DNA of 23,503 nt from an uncultured Saprospirales bacterium (lineage in GTDB: Bacteria > Bacteroidota > Bacteroidia > Chitinophagales > JADIYW01). The position numbers and the translations under genes are program-made. Location of the stretch: assembly GCA_938008535.1 (NCBI GenBank), contig CALLKF010000143.1:1-23503 (forward strand), in the 5' to 3' direction. This document shows positions 15,056-22,094 of this stretch, piece after piece. Every line of letters begins with the position of its first letter. The first letter of the stretch is position 1. The notes below the pieces were generated by a model. The model saw nothing but the letters and a program-made list of their open reading frames with translations. It was not told the origin of the DNA and made no database searches.

Positions 15056-16447
15056 TTACACATTTATATATCTTACTTCAGGATTGATTAATTCTCTTGG
15101 TATTAAACAAGGAAATAAACTCAGCATAGCGCGGTTCATATTTCCCCAACCTGGAACAGAAATAACGCCTGGTGGTCCATTTAAACCTAAGCAAACAATG
15201 CCTGCAATTGCTGTTTTTCCAGTTCTGTCATCTTTGTGTTTAATTGCAATGCGCAACCCTAATTCACTGCGTTGATTGAGTTCATCAGCATTTGGAATAT
15301 CTACAGCATCTTCATGCAAACCATTTACACCAATAATATTAAAACGTGATTCTATAATTTGTACAGGTAGTTTTTGCCAGGTTTCTTTTACTGCTTTGAT
15401 AAACATTTGCACTTTATCATACGCATATGGATAAGAAAAAAAGAAAAATTGTTCAGTCACAAAACCTTCGTGTTGACCAATGCAAAGTTTTAATTTTTCC
15501 GGACGCGGTTTTCCTTTAATACCTGAAATAGAAACTTTATTTTCAGAAACATCTTCCAATTTTATGTTTGATAAATCTACTACAACATCTGGCGTTATGT
15601 AATTTGTTGGATCATGAATTTCATACACTAATTGTTCACGAATCGTATTGCGTGAAACTTTTCCACCTGTGTTATCCGCTTTAGTTAAGATAGCAGTGCA
15701 ATCTTCATTTACATGCGCAATTGGATAGCCTAAGTCTGAAACGCTATAATTCATTGGCCATTCGGAATATGCGTTTCCACCAGAAGCTTGTCCGCCACAT
15801 TCTAAGATGTGACCAATCGTAATAGCAAACGCCATTCTGTCTAAATCTTCTTGTGTAGTTGGATCGTCAATTTTCCAGCCATTTTCGTGCGCCATAATTC
15901 CAAGTGCTAAACATGGATCAGCCACGCGACCAGCCAGAATTAAATTAGCGCCATTGTCGAGTGCTTCTTTTACTTTTTGTGCGCCAATATATACGTTAGC
16001 ATGTGTTGGCGGAAATTTCGAATCGTAATAAGATGAGTTGTCATCTAAATTATTTAACTCAACATTATTTTCTTTGAATTCTGTTAAACGATCCAACACG
16101 TCATCACCAGTAATGGTTGCTATTTTAACGCCTTTGATTCCTTGTTTCTCTAAAATAGCTTTCACTTTTTCAGCTGCACTTTCCGGATTTAAACCACCTG
16201 AGTTTGTAACGATTTTTATTCCTTTTGAAAATGCAATTGGATATAAAGTTCTTGCGTGCACTTCAATATCTCGAGCATAACCTAAAGTCGGATCTTTAAT
16301 TTTATCTTTTTGTAAGATAGATAAAGTTAATTCTGCTAACGCATCGTGCATTAAATAATCTGCTGCACCTTGCATGGCAATTGCCATAGCACCTAATGGT
16401 GAATCGCCGTAAAAACCTTGCGCGCCTGCTATTCTGATTTGTTTCAT
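15056..16447 (-). CDS. AtuA-like protein (DUF1446, acyclic terpene utilisation family)
   Basis: A 463-residue cytoplasmic protein of the AtuA/DUF1446 family. Motifs: GAQGFYGDSP near the N-terminus, TNSGGLNPESAA at 81-92, NVYIGAQKVKEAL, GRVADPCLALG at 173-183 and GHILECGGQASGG at 212-224. In Pseudomonas AtuA is needed for growth on citronellol/geraniol, but its biochemical step is not settled. The family's usual C-terminal domain is missing and is encoded by the next gene. The operon also has an enoyl-CoA hydratase and two acyl-CoA dehydrogenases but no biotin-dependent geranyl-CoA carboxylase (AtuC/F), so a true citronellol pathway cannot be claimed. A catabolic route for branched acyl-CoA is the cautious reading. 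Confidence 0.88.
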   Translation of the reverse strand: MKQIRIAGAQGFYGDSPLGAMAIAMQGAADYLMHDALAELTLSILQKDKIKDPTLGYARDIEVHARTLYPIAFSKGIKIVTNSGGLNPESAAEKVKAILEKQGIKGVKIATITGDDVLDRLTEFKENNVELNNLDDNSSYYDSKFPPTHANVYIGAQKVKEALDNGANLILAGRVADPCLALGIMAHENGWKIDDPTTQEDLDRMAFAITIGHILECGGQASGGNAYSEWPMNYSVSDLGYPIAHVNEDCTAILTKADNTGGKVSRNTIREQLVYEIHDPTNYITPDVVVDLSNIKLEDVSENKVSISGIKGKPRPEKLKLCIGQHEGFVTEQFFFFSYPYAYDKVQMFIKAVKETWQKLPVQIIESRFNIIGVNGLHEDAVDIPNADELNQRSELGLRIAIKHKDDRTGKTAIAGIVCLGLNGPPGVISVPGWGNMNRAMLSLFPCLIPRELINPEVRYINV

Positions 16448-16515
16448 AATGTACTAATTTTAAAATGTAACAATGTAACATTGAGAAGATAATTGGTACA
16501 TTGGTAAATTGTTTC
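16448..16515. repeat. Word repeat (aatgtaaca/ttggtacatt type) between hydratase and AtuA-like genes
   Basis: AATGTAACAATGTAACATTG and TTGGTACATTGGTAAATTG fill most of the 73-bp junction. They are variations of a 9-10-nt word. A related CAATTTACCAATCG lies in the next junction (15030-15050, minus strand). Confidence 0.7.
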
Positions 16516-16520
16516 ATTGA

Positions 16521-17345
16521 TTAATTTCCTGTCCAGTTTGCTTTTCGTTTTTCTTTAAATGCCAATAAGCCTTCTGCTGCGTCTTTGCTTTGTAAGCATT
16601 GCATCAGCATTGCATGTAAGTATTTATGTTTGTCGTCCGCTGATTTGCTTTTCATTTCCTGAAATGCTTTTAATCCTAAACGTAATGCTGTAGGTGATTG
16701 CTCTTTAATGTCTGCAACTAATTGTTGTACTGTTGTTTCTAAATTTTCTGCTGTTACTACTTCTGAAACCAAGCCGATTTCTTTTGCTTCTTGTGCAGTT
16801 AAAGTTTTTGCACGTAAGCATAAATCCAACAGTTGTCGTGCTGACATTAAAGGTTCTAAAGTTGCCATTACCTGAAATGGAAAGATGCCTCGTTTAACTT
16901 CCGGTAAGCCAAATTTTGCAGATTCTACAGCAACTACATGTGTCGCACCGCCAATCATTAAGAAGCCGCCTGCGTAAACATCTGCGTGTACTTGTGCAAT
17001 GCATGGTTTGTGCAAGCCGTTGAATTCATCGCCGAGCTTTACCATGTCTTTTGGCATTGGAATCGTGGATGGTTTTTCTGTGGTATCATCGCCAGCGAAT
17101 GCTTTTAAATCTGCACCTGCACAAAAGGTTGGTCCGTTTGCTTTTAATACAACACACCAAACAGCGTTTGTATAATGTGCATAGGCAAGTGCGTATGCTA
17201 ATTCGTTCGCCAATGGCATGTGAAATGCGTTGCGTTTTTCAGGACGATTGAGTGTGATGCTTAGCACGTTTTCTTTTTCTTCGACAATTAAATACGCGAA
17301 GCTTTGTTCTGAGAAATTTGAGATTTGTTCTTGTGTGTATAGCAT
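16521..17345 (-). CDS. Enoyl-CoA hydratase/isomerase family protein (crotonase fold)
   Basis: A 274-residue crotonase-fold enzyme that should hydrate or isomerise the enoyl-CoA made by the neighbouring dehydrogenases. The oxyanion-hole segment CAGADLKAF is at 75-83. The second region reads AGGFLMIGG (125-133) where classical hydratases have GGGCELA, so the first catalytic Glu appears absent. Glu149 in LPEVKRGIFP matches the second catalytic Glu. A single-Glu enzyme may have a different reaction or reduced hydratase activity, as in several crotonase subfamilies (methylglutaconyl-CoA-like or isomerase-type). It is the first gene of the operon. A TetR-type palindrome and a TAAGTTTC candidate -7 element lie upstream. 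Confidence 0.88.
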   Translation of the reverse strand: MLYTQEQISNFSEQSFAYLIVEEKENVLSITLNRPEKRNAFHMPLANELAYALAYAHYTNAVWCVVLKANGPTFCAGADLKAFAGDDTTEKPSTIPMPKDMVKLGDEFNGLHKPCIAQVHADVYAGGFLMIGGATHVVAVESAKFGLPEVKRGIFPFQVMATLEPLMSARQLLDLCLRAKTLTAQEAKEIGLVSEVVTAENLETTVQQLVADIKEQSPTALRLGLKAFQEMKSKSADDKHKYLHAMLMQCLQSKDAAEGLLAFKEKRKANWTGN

Positions 17346-17362
17346 GTTTTACGTTGCTTTTT

Positions 17363-17370
17363 GAAACTTA
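17363..17370 (-). promoter_or_regulatory. Candidate -7 element TAAGTTTC for the acyl-CoA operon
   Basis: On the minus strand TAAGTTTC differs by one base from TAnnTTTG and lies 17 bp before the ATG of the hydratase gene. No convincing -33 TTTG is found at 19-21 bp, so this is tentative. Confidence 0.35.
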
Positions 17371-17404
17371 ATTGATAATGTCCACTAAATTAATAAATCT
17401 TTTT

Positions 17405-17424
17405 TATCAAACGAACGTTTGGTA
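17405..17424. promoter_or_regulatory. 20-bp palindrome, probable TetR-family operator
   Basis: TATCAAACGAACGTTTGGTA is 16/20 self-complementary with the core CAAAC-GAAC-GTTTG. This resembles operators of TetR-family regulators of fatty-acid genes, for example the published PsrA pattern of CAAAC and GTTTG separated by 2-4 bases. It lies ~60 bp upstream of the acyl-CoA operon start, in the divergent spacer. No tetR gene is in the window. Confidence 0.6.
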
Positions 17425-17471
17425 AAATATTTATTGAATTTTCCTTTAAATTATTAAGATTTCATACGCAA

Positions 17472-17502
17472 CACTTATCAAAATTGTCTACACACTTATC
17501 AA
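17472..17502. promoter_or_regulatory. LytTR-type direct-repeat operator, copy 1 (before the kinase gene)
   Basis: Two copies of CACTTATCAA (17472-17481 and 17493-17502) lie 21 bp apart, two helical turns, on the same strand. The second pair with the same word and spacing is at 20272-20302. This matches the paired direct-repeat architecture bound by LytTR regulators, and the cognate LytTR gene is in this operon. Confidence 0.75.
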
Positions 17503-17533
17503 AAAGCAGGTGATTTTAAAAGCAAGGATTTAT

Positions 17534-17541
17534 TATTTTAG
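17534..17541 (+). promoter_or_regulatory. Candidate -7 element TATTTTAG of the kinase/regulator operon
   Basis: It fits TAnnTTnG and starts 62 bp after the first operator half-site. In the second operon the equivalent distance is 61 bp. It lies 27 bp before the preferred ATG. Confidence 0.5.
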
Positions 17542-17568
17542 ATTGGCTTCCGTACATTGCAATTGAGA

Positions 17569-19524
17569 ATGTTTGATATTATGCGATATTCACACCACAC
17601 ATTAAAAGCTTATCTGTTATTATTATCCTTGTTATTTGTAACAAATCAAAAAATATATGCTGATACTACTGTAGATTCTTTGTTACACATATTAAAAACA
17701 GCTGCACATGATACGATAAAAATAAAAACATTGTCTGCTTTAGCTGAAGTCTGTGATTTAAAAGATATGCTTCCATATTGCTTAGAAAATAAGGTACTTT
17801 GTGAAAAAGCAATTGCTGCGAAACGTACGCCGACTTATTTTTATAAAAATAATTTGGCTGGTGCTATTAATAATCTTGGTTATTATTATTCAAAAATAGG
17901 TGATCCAAATAAAGCATTGTTGTGTTATAAAGAATCTTTGAAATTTTTTGAAGAAATTAAGGATATAAAATCTGCGGCGTATGAACTAAATAATATTGCT
18001 TACATCTATGATAACCAAGGTGATGTTTCAAAAGCTTTAGAATATTTTTATAAGAACTTAAAATTACAAGAAGAAATTAAAGATACTTTAGGTATCGCAT
18101 ATACTTTAAATAATATTGGCTATGTTTTTTTTAACCAAAAAAAGAATGCGAAAGCCATGGATTATTATTCCAAAAGCATGAAACTATTTGAATCTTTGAA
18201 TGCGAAAAAAGGAATAGCTATGACCAATAACAATATTGGCTTGATTTATTCTAGCGAAAATAAATTGGATAAAGCTTTGCAATATTATAATAAGAGTTTA
18301 TCCATTTATGAAGGTATCGATGACCAATATAATGTGACATTTTCCTTAAGCAGTATTGGTAATGTATATTATAAATTAGGAAATTATGATAAAGCATTAG
18401 AGTATCTAAACAGGAGTTTGGTTATAGCAGAAGACCTTGAAATCAAAGAACAAATTAGTTATACGCTAACTAGTATTTCGCGTATTTTGTTAATAGACGG
18501 CAACACAAATAAAGCACAAGAATATGCAAGCCGTGCCTTTAAAATATCAAAAGAAGTTGGTGATATTAAATCAATACAGAATGTAGCTAATGCACTTAAA
18601 AGTATTTATACTAAACAAGGAAATTATAAAGAAGCATTTGAGATGTATGCATTAGAAATGCAAATGCGAGATAGTATTGTAAACGAAACTAACAGGAAAG
18701 ATGCATTCACAAAGGATTTGCAATATCAATATGAGAAAAAAGAGTTGCAAATTAAACTTGAAAATGAACGTAAAATTGCGGAAAAGAATTTATTAATCTT
18801 CATCAGTCTGTTTGTTGCTTTTATTATTATCGCGTTATCTGTTCTCTATACACGTCAGAATAATTTCAAGATAAGATTGCAACGCATGGAATTAGAACAA
18901 CAGCAATACCGCGCGCAAATGAATCCGCATTTTATTTTTAATTGCTTAAATTCTATTCAACATTATATTGTACATAACGATGTAATTTCTGCCAATAAAT
19001 ATTTATCTGAATTTGCTTCACTAATGCGGAAAACGTTAGAGAATAACCAGCTTCAGGCAATAGATTTACAACATGAAATTGATTATTTAAATAGCTATTT
19101 AACGTTAGAGCAAATGCGTTTCGAAAATAAATTTACCTATGAAATAAATTACGACAAAAATGTAAATGTATCAGACACGCAAATATTGCCAATGATCATT
19201 CAGCCGTTTGCTGAAAATGCAATTGTGCATGGTTTGTGTTATTTAGAAAAAGATGGAAAATTATCTATTAATTTTGAAAAGCAAAATGATTATTTGATTT
19301 GTAAAATAGAAGACAATGGTATTGGAAGAACTGCATCGCAAGCCATAAAAAAACAGTCAAGCAAAGCACATACATCACAAGGTGTGGAAATGATTCAAAA
19401 AAGACTTGAACTGGTAAGTATTATCACCAGAAGAAAATTTGATGTTGAAATTATTGATAAAAAAGATAATGAAGGCAAAGCAACAGGTACATTAGTAATA
19501 CTTAAATTTCCAACAGAAATATGA
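17569..19524 (+). CDS. TPR-containing LytS-type sensor histidine kinase
   Basis: A membrane sensor kinase of the His_kinase (PF06580) class. Residues are numbered from an upstream TTG at 17557; I prefer ATG 17569 or 17581 because no ATG exists earlier. A signal peptide lies around residues 14-35. The periplasmic region has about six or seven TPR repeats (~103-365, period 40, motif NNIGxxYxxxxxxxKALxYY). A transmembrane helix is at ~411-432. The kinase has the phospho-acceptor His458 in QMNPHFIFNCLNSIQHYI, the N-box PMIIQPFAENAIVHG and the G-box EDNGIGRT. Its stop overlaps the next ATG by four bases (ATGA). TPRs suggest it senses a protein or peptide at the envelope. The paired repeats upstream imply feedback by its own regulator. 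Confidence 0.92.
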   Translation: MFDIMRYSHHTLKAYLLLLSLLFVTNQKIYADTTVDSLLHILKTAAHDTIKIKTLSALAEVCDLKDMLPYCLENKVLCEKAIAAKRTPTYFYKNNLAGAINNLGYYYSKIGDPNKALLCYKESLKFFEEIKDIKSAAYELNNIAYIYDNQGDVSKALEYFYKNLKLQEEIKDTLGIAYTLNNIGYVFFNQKKNAKAMDYYSKSMKLFESLNAKKGIAMTNNNIGLIYSSENKLDKALQYYNKSLSIYEGIDDQYNVTFSLSSIGNVYYKLGNYDKALEYLNRSLVIAEDLEIKEQISYTLTSISRILLIDGNTNKAQEYASRAFKISKEVGDIKSIQNVANALKSIYTKQGNYKEAFEMYALEMQMRDSIVNETNRKDAFTKDLQYQYEKKELQIKLENERKIAEKNLLIFISLFVAFIIIALSVLYTRQNNFKIRLQRMELEQQQYRAQMNPHFIFNCLNSIQHYIVHNDVISANKYLSEFASLMRKTLENNQLQAIDLQHEIDYLNSYLTLEQMRFENKFTYEINYDKNVNVSDTQILPMIIQPFAENAIVHGLCYLEKDGKLSINFEKQNDYLICKIEDNGIGRTASQAIKKQSSKAHTSQGVEMIQKRLELVSIITRRKFDVEIIDKKDNEGKATGTLVILKFPTEI

Positions 19525-20267
19525 TAACAGCTATTATTGTTGATGATGAACAAAAGAGTGTTTCTACTTTACAAAAAATTGTAAAAGATTATTGCAATAA
19601 TGTACAAATTATCGGCACTGCTGATAATATTATAAGTGCTCAATCATTAATAAATTCATTAAAACCGCAGCTTGTTTTTTTAGATGTAGAAATGCCTTAC
19701 GGCAATGGTTTTGATTTATTAAATGCATTAGATGAAATTAATTTCGAAGTTATTTTCATTACAGCATATAATCAATATGCAATCACTGCTTTTAAATATG
19801 CTTCTATAGATTACTTGTTAAAGCCAGTAAACATTACTCAATTGCAAGATGCCATTCTGCGTGCAGAAAGAAGAATTACAGAAAAAACGAATGCACAAAA
19901 TTATGTTTTGCTAAAACAAAATTTACAAGTCGAAAATGTCAATGAACAACGTATCATTCTAACAGACAACAGCGAACAACATCTAATAAAAATAAACGAC
20001 ATCAGTTATTGTATTGCAGATGGCAGCTATACTTTTATTCATCTTGCAAATAACAAAAGATATCACGCTTCTAAAAATTTAAAAGAGTTTGAAGAGATGT
20101 TGCCAAGCGCATTTTTCTTTCGTATTCATTATGGACACATTGTAAATACTAAACACATCAGCAAATTGCAAAAAGGCAGAACTGGTAGCGTAATTATGCA
20201 AGATGGAAAAGAACTGGAAATTGCAGCGCGCAGAAAAAATTATTTTATGGCTATATTATCAAGATAA
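19521..20267 (+). CDS. LytTR-family response regulator
   Basis: A 248-residue DNA-binding response regulator. The receiver domain (1-~120) has acidic residues Asp8/Asp9, phospho-acceptor Asp55 in LVFLDVEMP, Thr81 and Lys101 (LLKPVN). The LytTR domain (~140-248) has the IADGSYTFIHL, FFRIHYGHIVN and GRTGSVIMQDGKELEIAARRKNYF segments typical of the family. It is translationally coupled to the kinase. Family members bind two direct repeats about 21 bp apart. Two such pairs of CACTTATCAA flank this two-gene operon, one before the kinase and one right after this gene's stop codon, so they are its likely targets. Confidence 0.94.
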   Translation: MITAIIVDDEQKSVSTLQKIVKDYCNNVQIIGTADNIISAQSLINSLKPQLVFLDVEMPYGNGFDLLNALDEINFEVIFITAYNQYAITAFKYASIDYLLKPVNITQLQDAILRAERRITEKTNAQNYVLLKQNLQVENVNEQRIILTDNSEQHLIKINDISYCIADGSYTFIHLANNKRYHASKNLKEFEEMLPSAFFFRIHYGHIVNTKHISKLQKGRTGSVIMQDGKELEIAARRKNYFMAILSR

Positions 20268-20271
20268 ATTG

Positions 20272-20302
20272 CACTTATCAATACAGATGACACACTTATC
20301 AA
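20272..20302. promoter_or_regulatory. LytTR-type direct-repeat operator, copy 2 (before the TPR/Spo0M genes)
   Basis: CACTTATCAA at 20272-20281 and 20293-20302, again exactly 21 bp apart, with unrelated 11-bp spacers compared with copy 1. It lies just upstream of the expected -33 position, a typical activator location. It begins 4 bp after the regulator's stop codon. Confidence 0.75.
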
Positions 20303-20332
20303 CTAACTTTTTTTTATTCCAAAACAGTTGAT

Positions 20333-20340
20333 TAAATTCG
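20333..20340 (+). promoter_or_regulatory. Candidate -7 element TAAATTCG of the TPR/Spo0M operon
   Basis: It fits TAnnTTTG with one change, starting 61 bp after the first half-site of the operator and 20 bp before the ATG at 20361. A T-run (20308-20315) sits at the -33 position. Confidence 0.55.
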
Positions 20341-20360
20341 TCGCACAAAAACTATAAAAC

Positions 20361-20813
20361 ATGAAATTCTTTGATTTCCTATTTGGAAAAGATAAACTTA
20401 CGCTTGAAGAAGGTGATAAAATGCATGATGAATTATACAGCAAAATTTCAACACCATTAAGCGGCTAAAGTGAACTAACTAAAAAAGCCATTAAACTTTT
20501 AACCAGTGGCAAACATATAGAATCTATTAAGCTTTACAAGCAACTGATTGAAGAATATCCAGCACAAAAAAGTACGTATGAAAGTCAAATTGGTGCTAAT
20601 TATTATTTTCTAGGTGAATTTGAAAAAGCGATAGAATATTATACTTATTCTATGAACAATGGTTTCAGTGAAAGTATGTCAGACGACAATATTTGGGAAG
20701 CATATTTAGCACTTTTTGAAAAGACGAAAGACAAAAACTATATTGAAAAATATAAACAACAATTTCCTGCTGGTAATTTTATTAAAAAAGCAGAAAATAT
20801 TATTTCAAAGTAA
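20361..20813 (+). pseudogene. TPR-like protein gene interrupted by one in-frame stop
   Basis: A frame of 150 codons runs from ATG 20361 to TAA 20811-20813, broken only by TAA at 20466-20468 (codon 36). The first part reads MKFFDFLFGKDKLTLEEGDK. After the stop come SELTKKAIKLL, SIKLYKQLIEEYP and GANYYFLGEFEKAIEYY, a TPR-like helical repeat, and a C-terminal helix. No ATG restarts translation soon after the stop. CAA to TAA is a single change, so a recent nonsense mutation or a base-call error is the simplest explanation. Coding character continues unbroken after the stop, which favours a very recent event. It lies directly behind LytTR operator copy 2 and 26 bp before the Spo0M-like gene, so it would be the first gene of the target operon. 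Confidence 0.75.
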
Positions 20814-20839
20814 TTATTAACCAAACAAATCAAATCAAA

Positions 20840-21319
20840 ATGGGATTTTTTCAAACAATCAAAAACAAATTAGGAATCGGTGGTGTAAGCGTTGAATTAC
20901 AAGTGCCAGGCCAAGTACCAAAATCATCTGATCGATTAGCGTGCAAAACAATTATCACATCTAAAAGTGATCAATATTTAGTGCGTCTGGATGCAAAACT
21001 TATTGAAGAATGGACAACTGGAAGAGGTGATGACAAGAAAACAAAAGAAATTTTTATCGATTCATATTCTATTCAATTTGAAGAAGAAATTAAAACAGGC
21101 GAAAGAAAAGAAGTAGAATTTTCTATCAGTTTGGAAAATCTGAATAAAATAAAATCAAATAACCAAGAGTTGGCAGATAAAGGCGGTGCATTAGGTGCGC
21201 TTGGTAAATTGGGCTCGTTTGCAAACAATGAAAAATCAGAGTTTTTTGTTGTGGTTGATGTAGATGTAAAAAGTGCAGCATTAGATCCATCTGATAAAAA
21301 ACCGGTTAAGTTTATATAA
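20840..21319 (+). CDS. Spo0M-like arrestin-fold protein
   Basis: A 159-residue cytoplasmic protein that looks like a short Spo0M (SpoOM family) protein. It opens with MGFFQTIKNKLGIGGVSVELQVP, close to the family start, followed by beta-strands with VRLDAKLIEEWTTG and a KTKEIFIDSY stretch, as in arrestin-like sandwiches. It is shorter than Bacillus Spo0M, consistent with one N-terminal arrestin domain plus part of the second. In Bacillus the protein affects sporulation control; here sporulation is not expected and the role is unknown. It is the second gene of the operon behind LytTR operator copy 2. The match is from pattern only. Confidence 0.6.
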   Translation: MGFFQTIKNKLGIGGVSVELQVPGQVPKSSDRLACKTIITSKSDQYLVRLDAKLIEEWTTGRGDDKKTKEIFIDSYSIQFEEEIKTGERKEVEFSISLENLNKIKSNNQELADKGGALGALGKLGSFANNEKSEFFVVVDVDVKSAALDPSDKKPVKFI

Positions 21320-21366
21320 CTGTTAAGCCATAATTTTTTTATAATCATTAAACAAAAACACAAAAA

Positions 21367-21711
21367 ATGAAAACAATTTTAAGTACAACATTATTCATCA
21401 TCACTTTATTGATAAGTGCAAACGGATTTTCACAAGGTGTGAAAACAGAAAACAAAACAGCAAAAGCATTTTTAGATATGCTGGATGGAACAGAAGCAAC
21501 CGCTGAAAAAGCAGTAAATAAATTTGCTGTTCCAGCAGTAATAAAAAACGGAATGATACCATTCGGAAAAAAGCCAGTTATATATAAAGAAGATGGCAAT
21601 TGTATATCATTTTATATTACATACGACGGCGATAAAAACGCGTACATCATTTGTACAAAAGGTGATAAGATCGAATCTTTTGATACGGATTTGGATTTTG
21701 ATGAAGAATAA
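21367..21711 (+). CDS. Small secreted protein of unknown function
   Basis: A 114-residue protein with a signal peptide (MKTILSTTLFIITLLISANGFSQ, cleavage around FSQ). The mature domain of ~90 residues has KAFLDMLDGTEATAEKAVNKFA, a predicted helix, then beta-rich IYKEDGNCISFYITYDGDKNAYI and an acidic tail ending DLDFDEE. I do not recognise the family. It sits 47 bp after the Spo0M-like gene in the same direction and ends at a strong terminator, so it is probably the last gene of the LytTR-linked operon and a possible periplasmic output. Confidence 0.75.
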   Translation: MKTILSTTLFIITLLISANGFSQGVKTENKTAKAFLDMLDGTEATAEKAVNKFAVPAVIKNGMIPFGKKPVIYKEDGNCISFYITYDGDKNAYIICTKGDKIESFDTDLDFDEE

Positions 21712-21744
21712 TCTTGGTTAGTGATTTTAATATGTATCACGTTT

Positions 21745-21783
21745 AATCAGCATTTCATCTAAATGGAATGCTGATTTTTTTTG
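21745..21783 (+). terminator. Strong rho-independent terminator
   Basis: AATCAGCATTTCAT (21745-21758) pairs with ATGGAATGCTGATT (21763-21776), 14 bp with one G-U, around the tetraloop CTAA, followed by TTTTTT. It closes the kinase-downstream operon. Confidence 0.92.
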
Positions 21784-21800
21784 ATTAATACTGAGTTAAA

Positions 21801-22042
21801 AAGCTATACAAAGTACATGTTAAACCTATACAAAGTACATGTTGAACCTATACAAAGTACATGTTTAACCTATACAAAGTACATGCTGAACCTATACAAA
21901 GTACATGCTGAACCTATACAAGGTGCATGTTTAACCTATACAAAGTACATGTTGAACCTATACAATGTACATATTAAACCTATACAAAGTGTATGTTTAA
22001 CCTGTACAAAGTACATGTTAAACCTATATAAAGTATATGTTT
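21801..22042. repeat. Tandem array of eleven 22-bp repeats
   Basis: Eleven contiguous units, each 22 bp with no spacers, follow AACCTATACAAAGTACATGT plus two variable bases. Units start at 21801, 21823, 21845 and so on to 22021; the first has AGC in place of ACC. Point changes are scattered, with the last two bases most variable. The inner ACATGT is palindromic. The array fills most of the 383-bp gap between the terminator and the next gene. One plus-strand frame (21781-22047, TTG start) stays open for 88 codons through it, with a 22-residue protein period, but there is no ribosome site or ATG at its head. It is not a CRISPR array. Confidence 0.95.
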
Positions 22043-22094
22043 TTTGACTGACACCTCAAAATTTAGAGTTTCTTGAATCAATATAAAACACACA

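Noticed and set aside
11606..17345. A complete citronellol/geraniol (Atu) pathway
   Set aside because: No geranyl-CoA carboxylase subunits are present, and the hydratase and dehydrogenases are not specific to that pathway by sequence alone.
21409..21419. A further CACTTATCAA half-site (reverse strand) in the small secreted-protein gene
   Set aside because: It is single, in the opposite orientation, and inside the signal-peptide coding sequence, so it is probably chance.
21801..22042. CRISPR array
   Set aside because: Units are directly adjacent with no unique spacers, and no cas gene is nearby.
21781..22047. An 88-codon protein across the 22-bp array
   Set aside because: It would start at TTG inside a terminator T-run with no ribosome site. 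Its sequence is fully explained by the repeat. I mention the open frame only as an observation.
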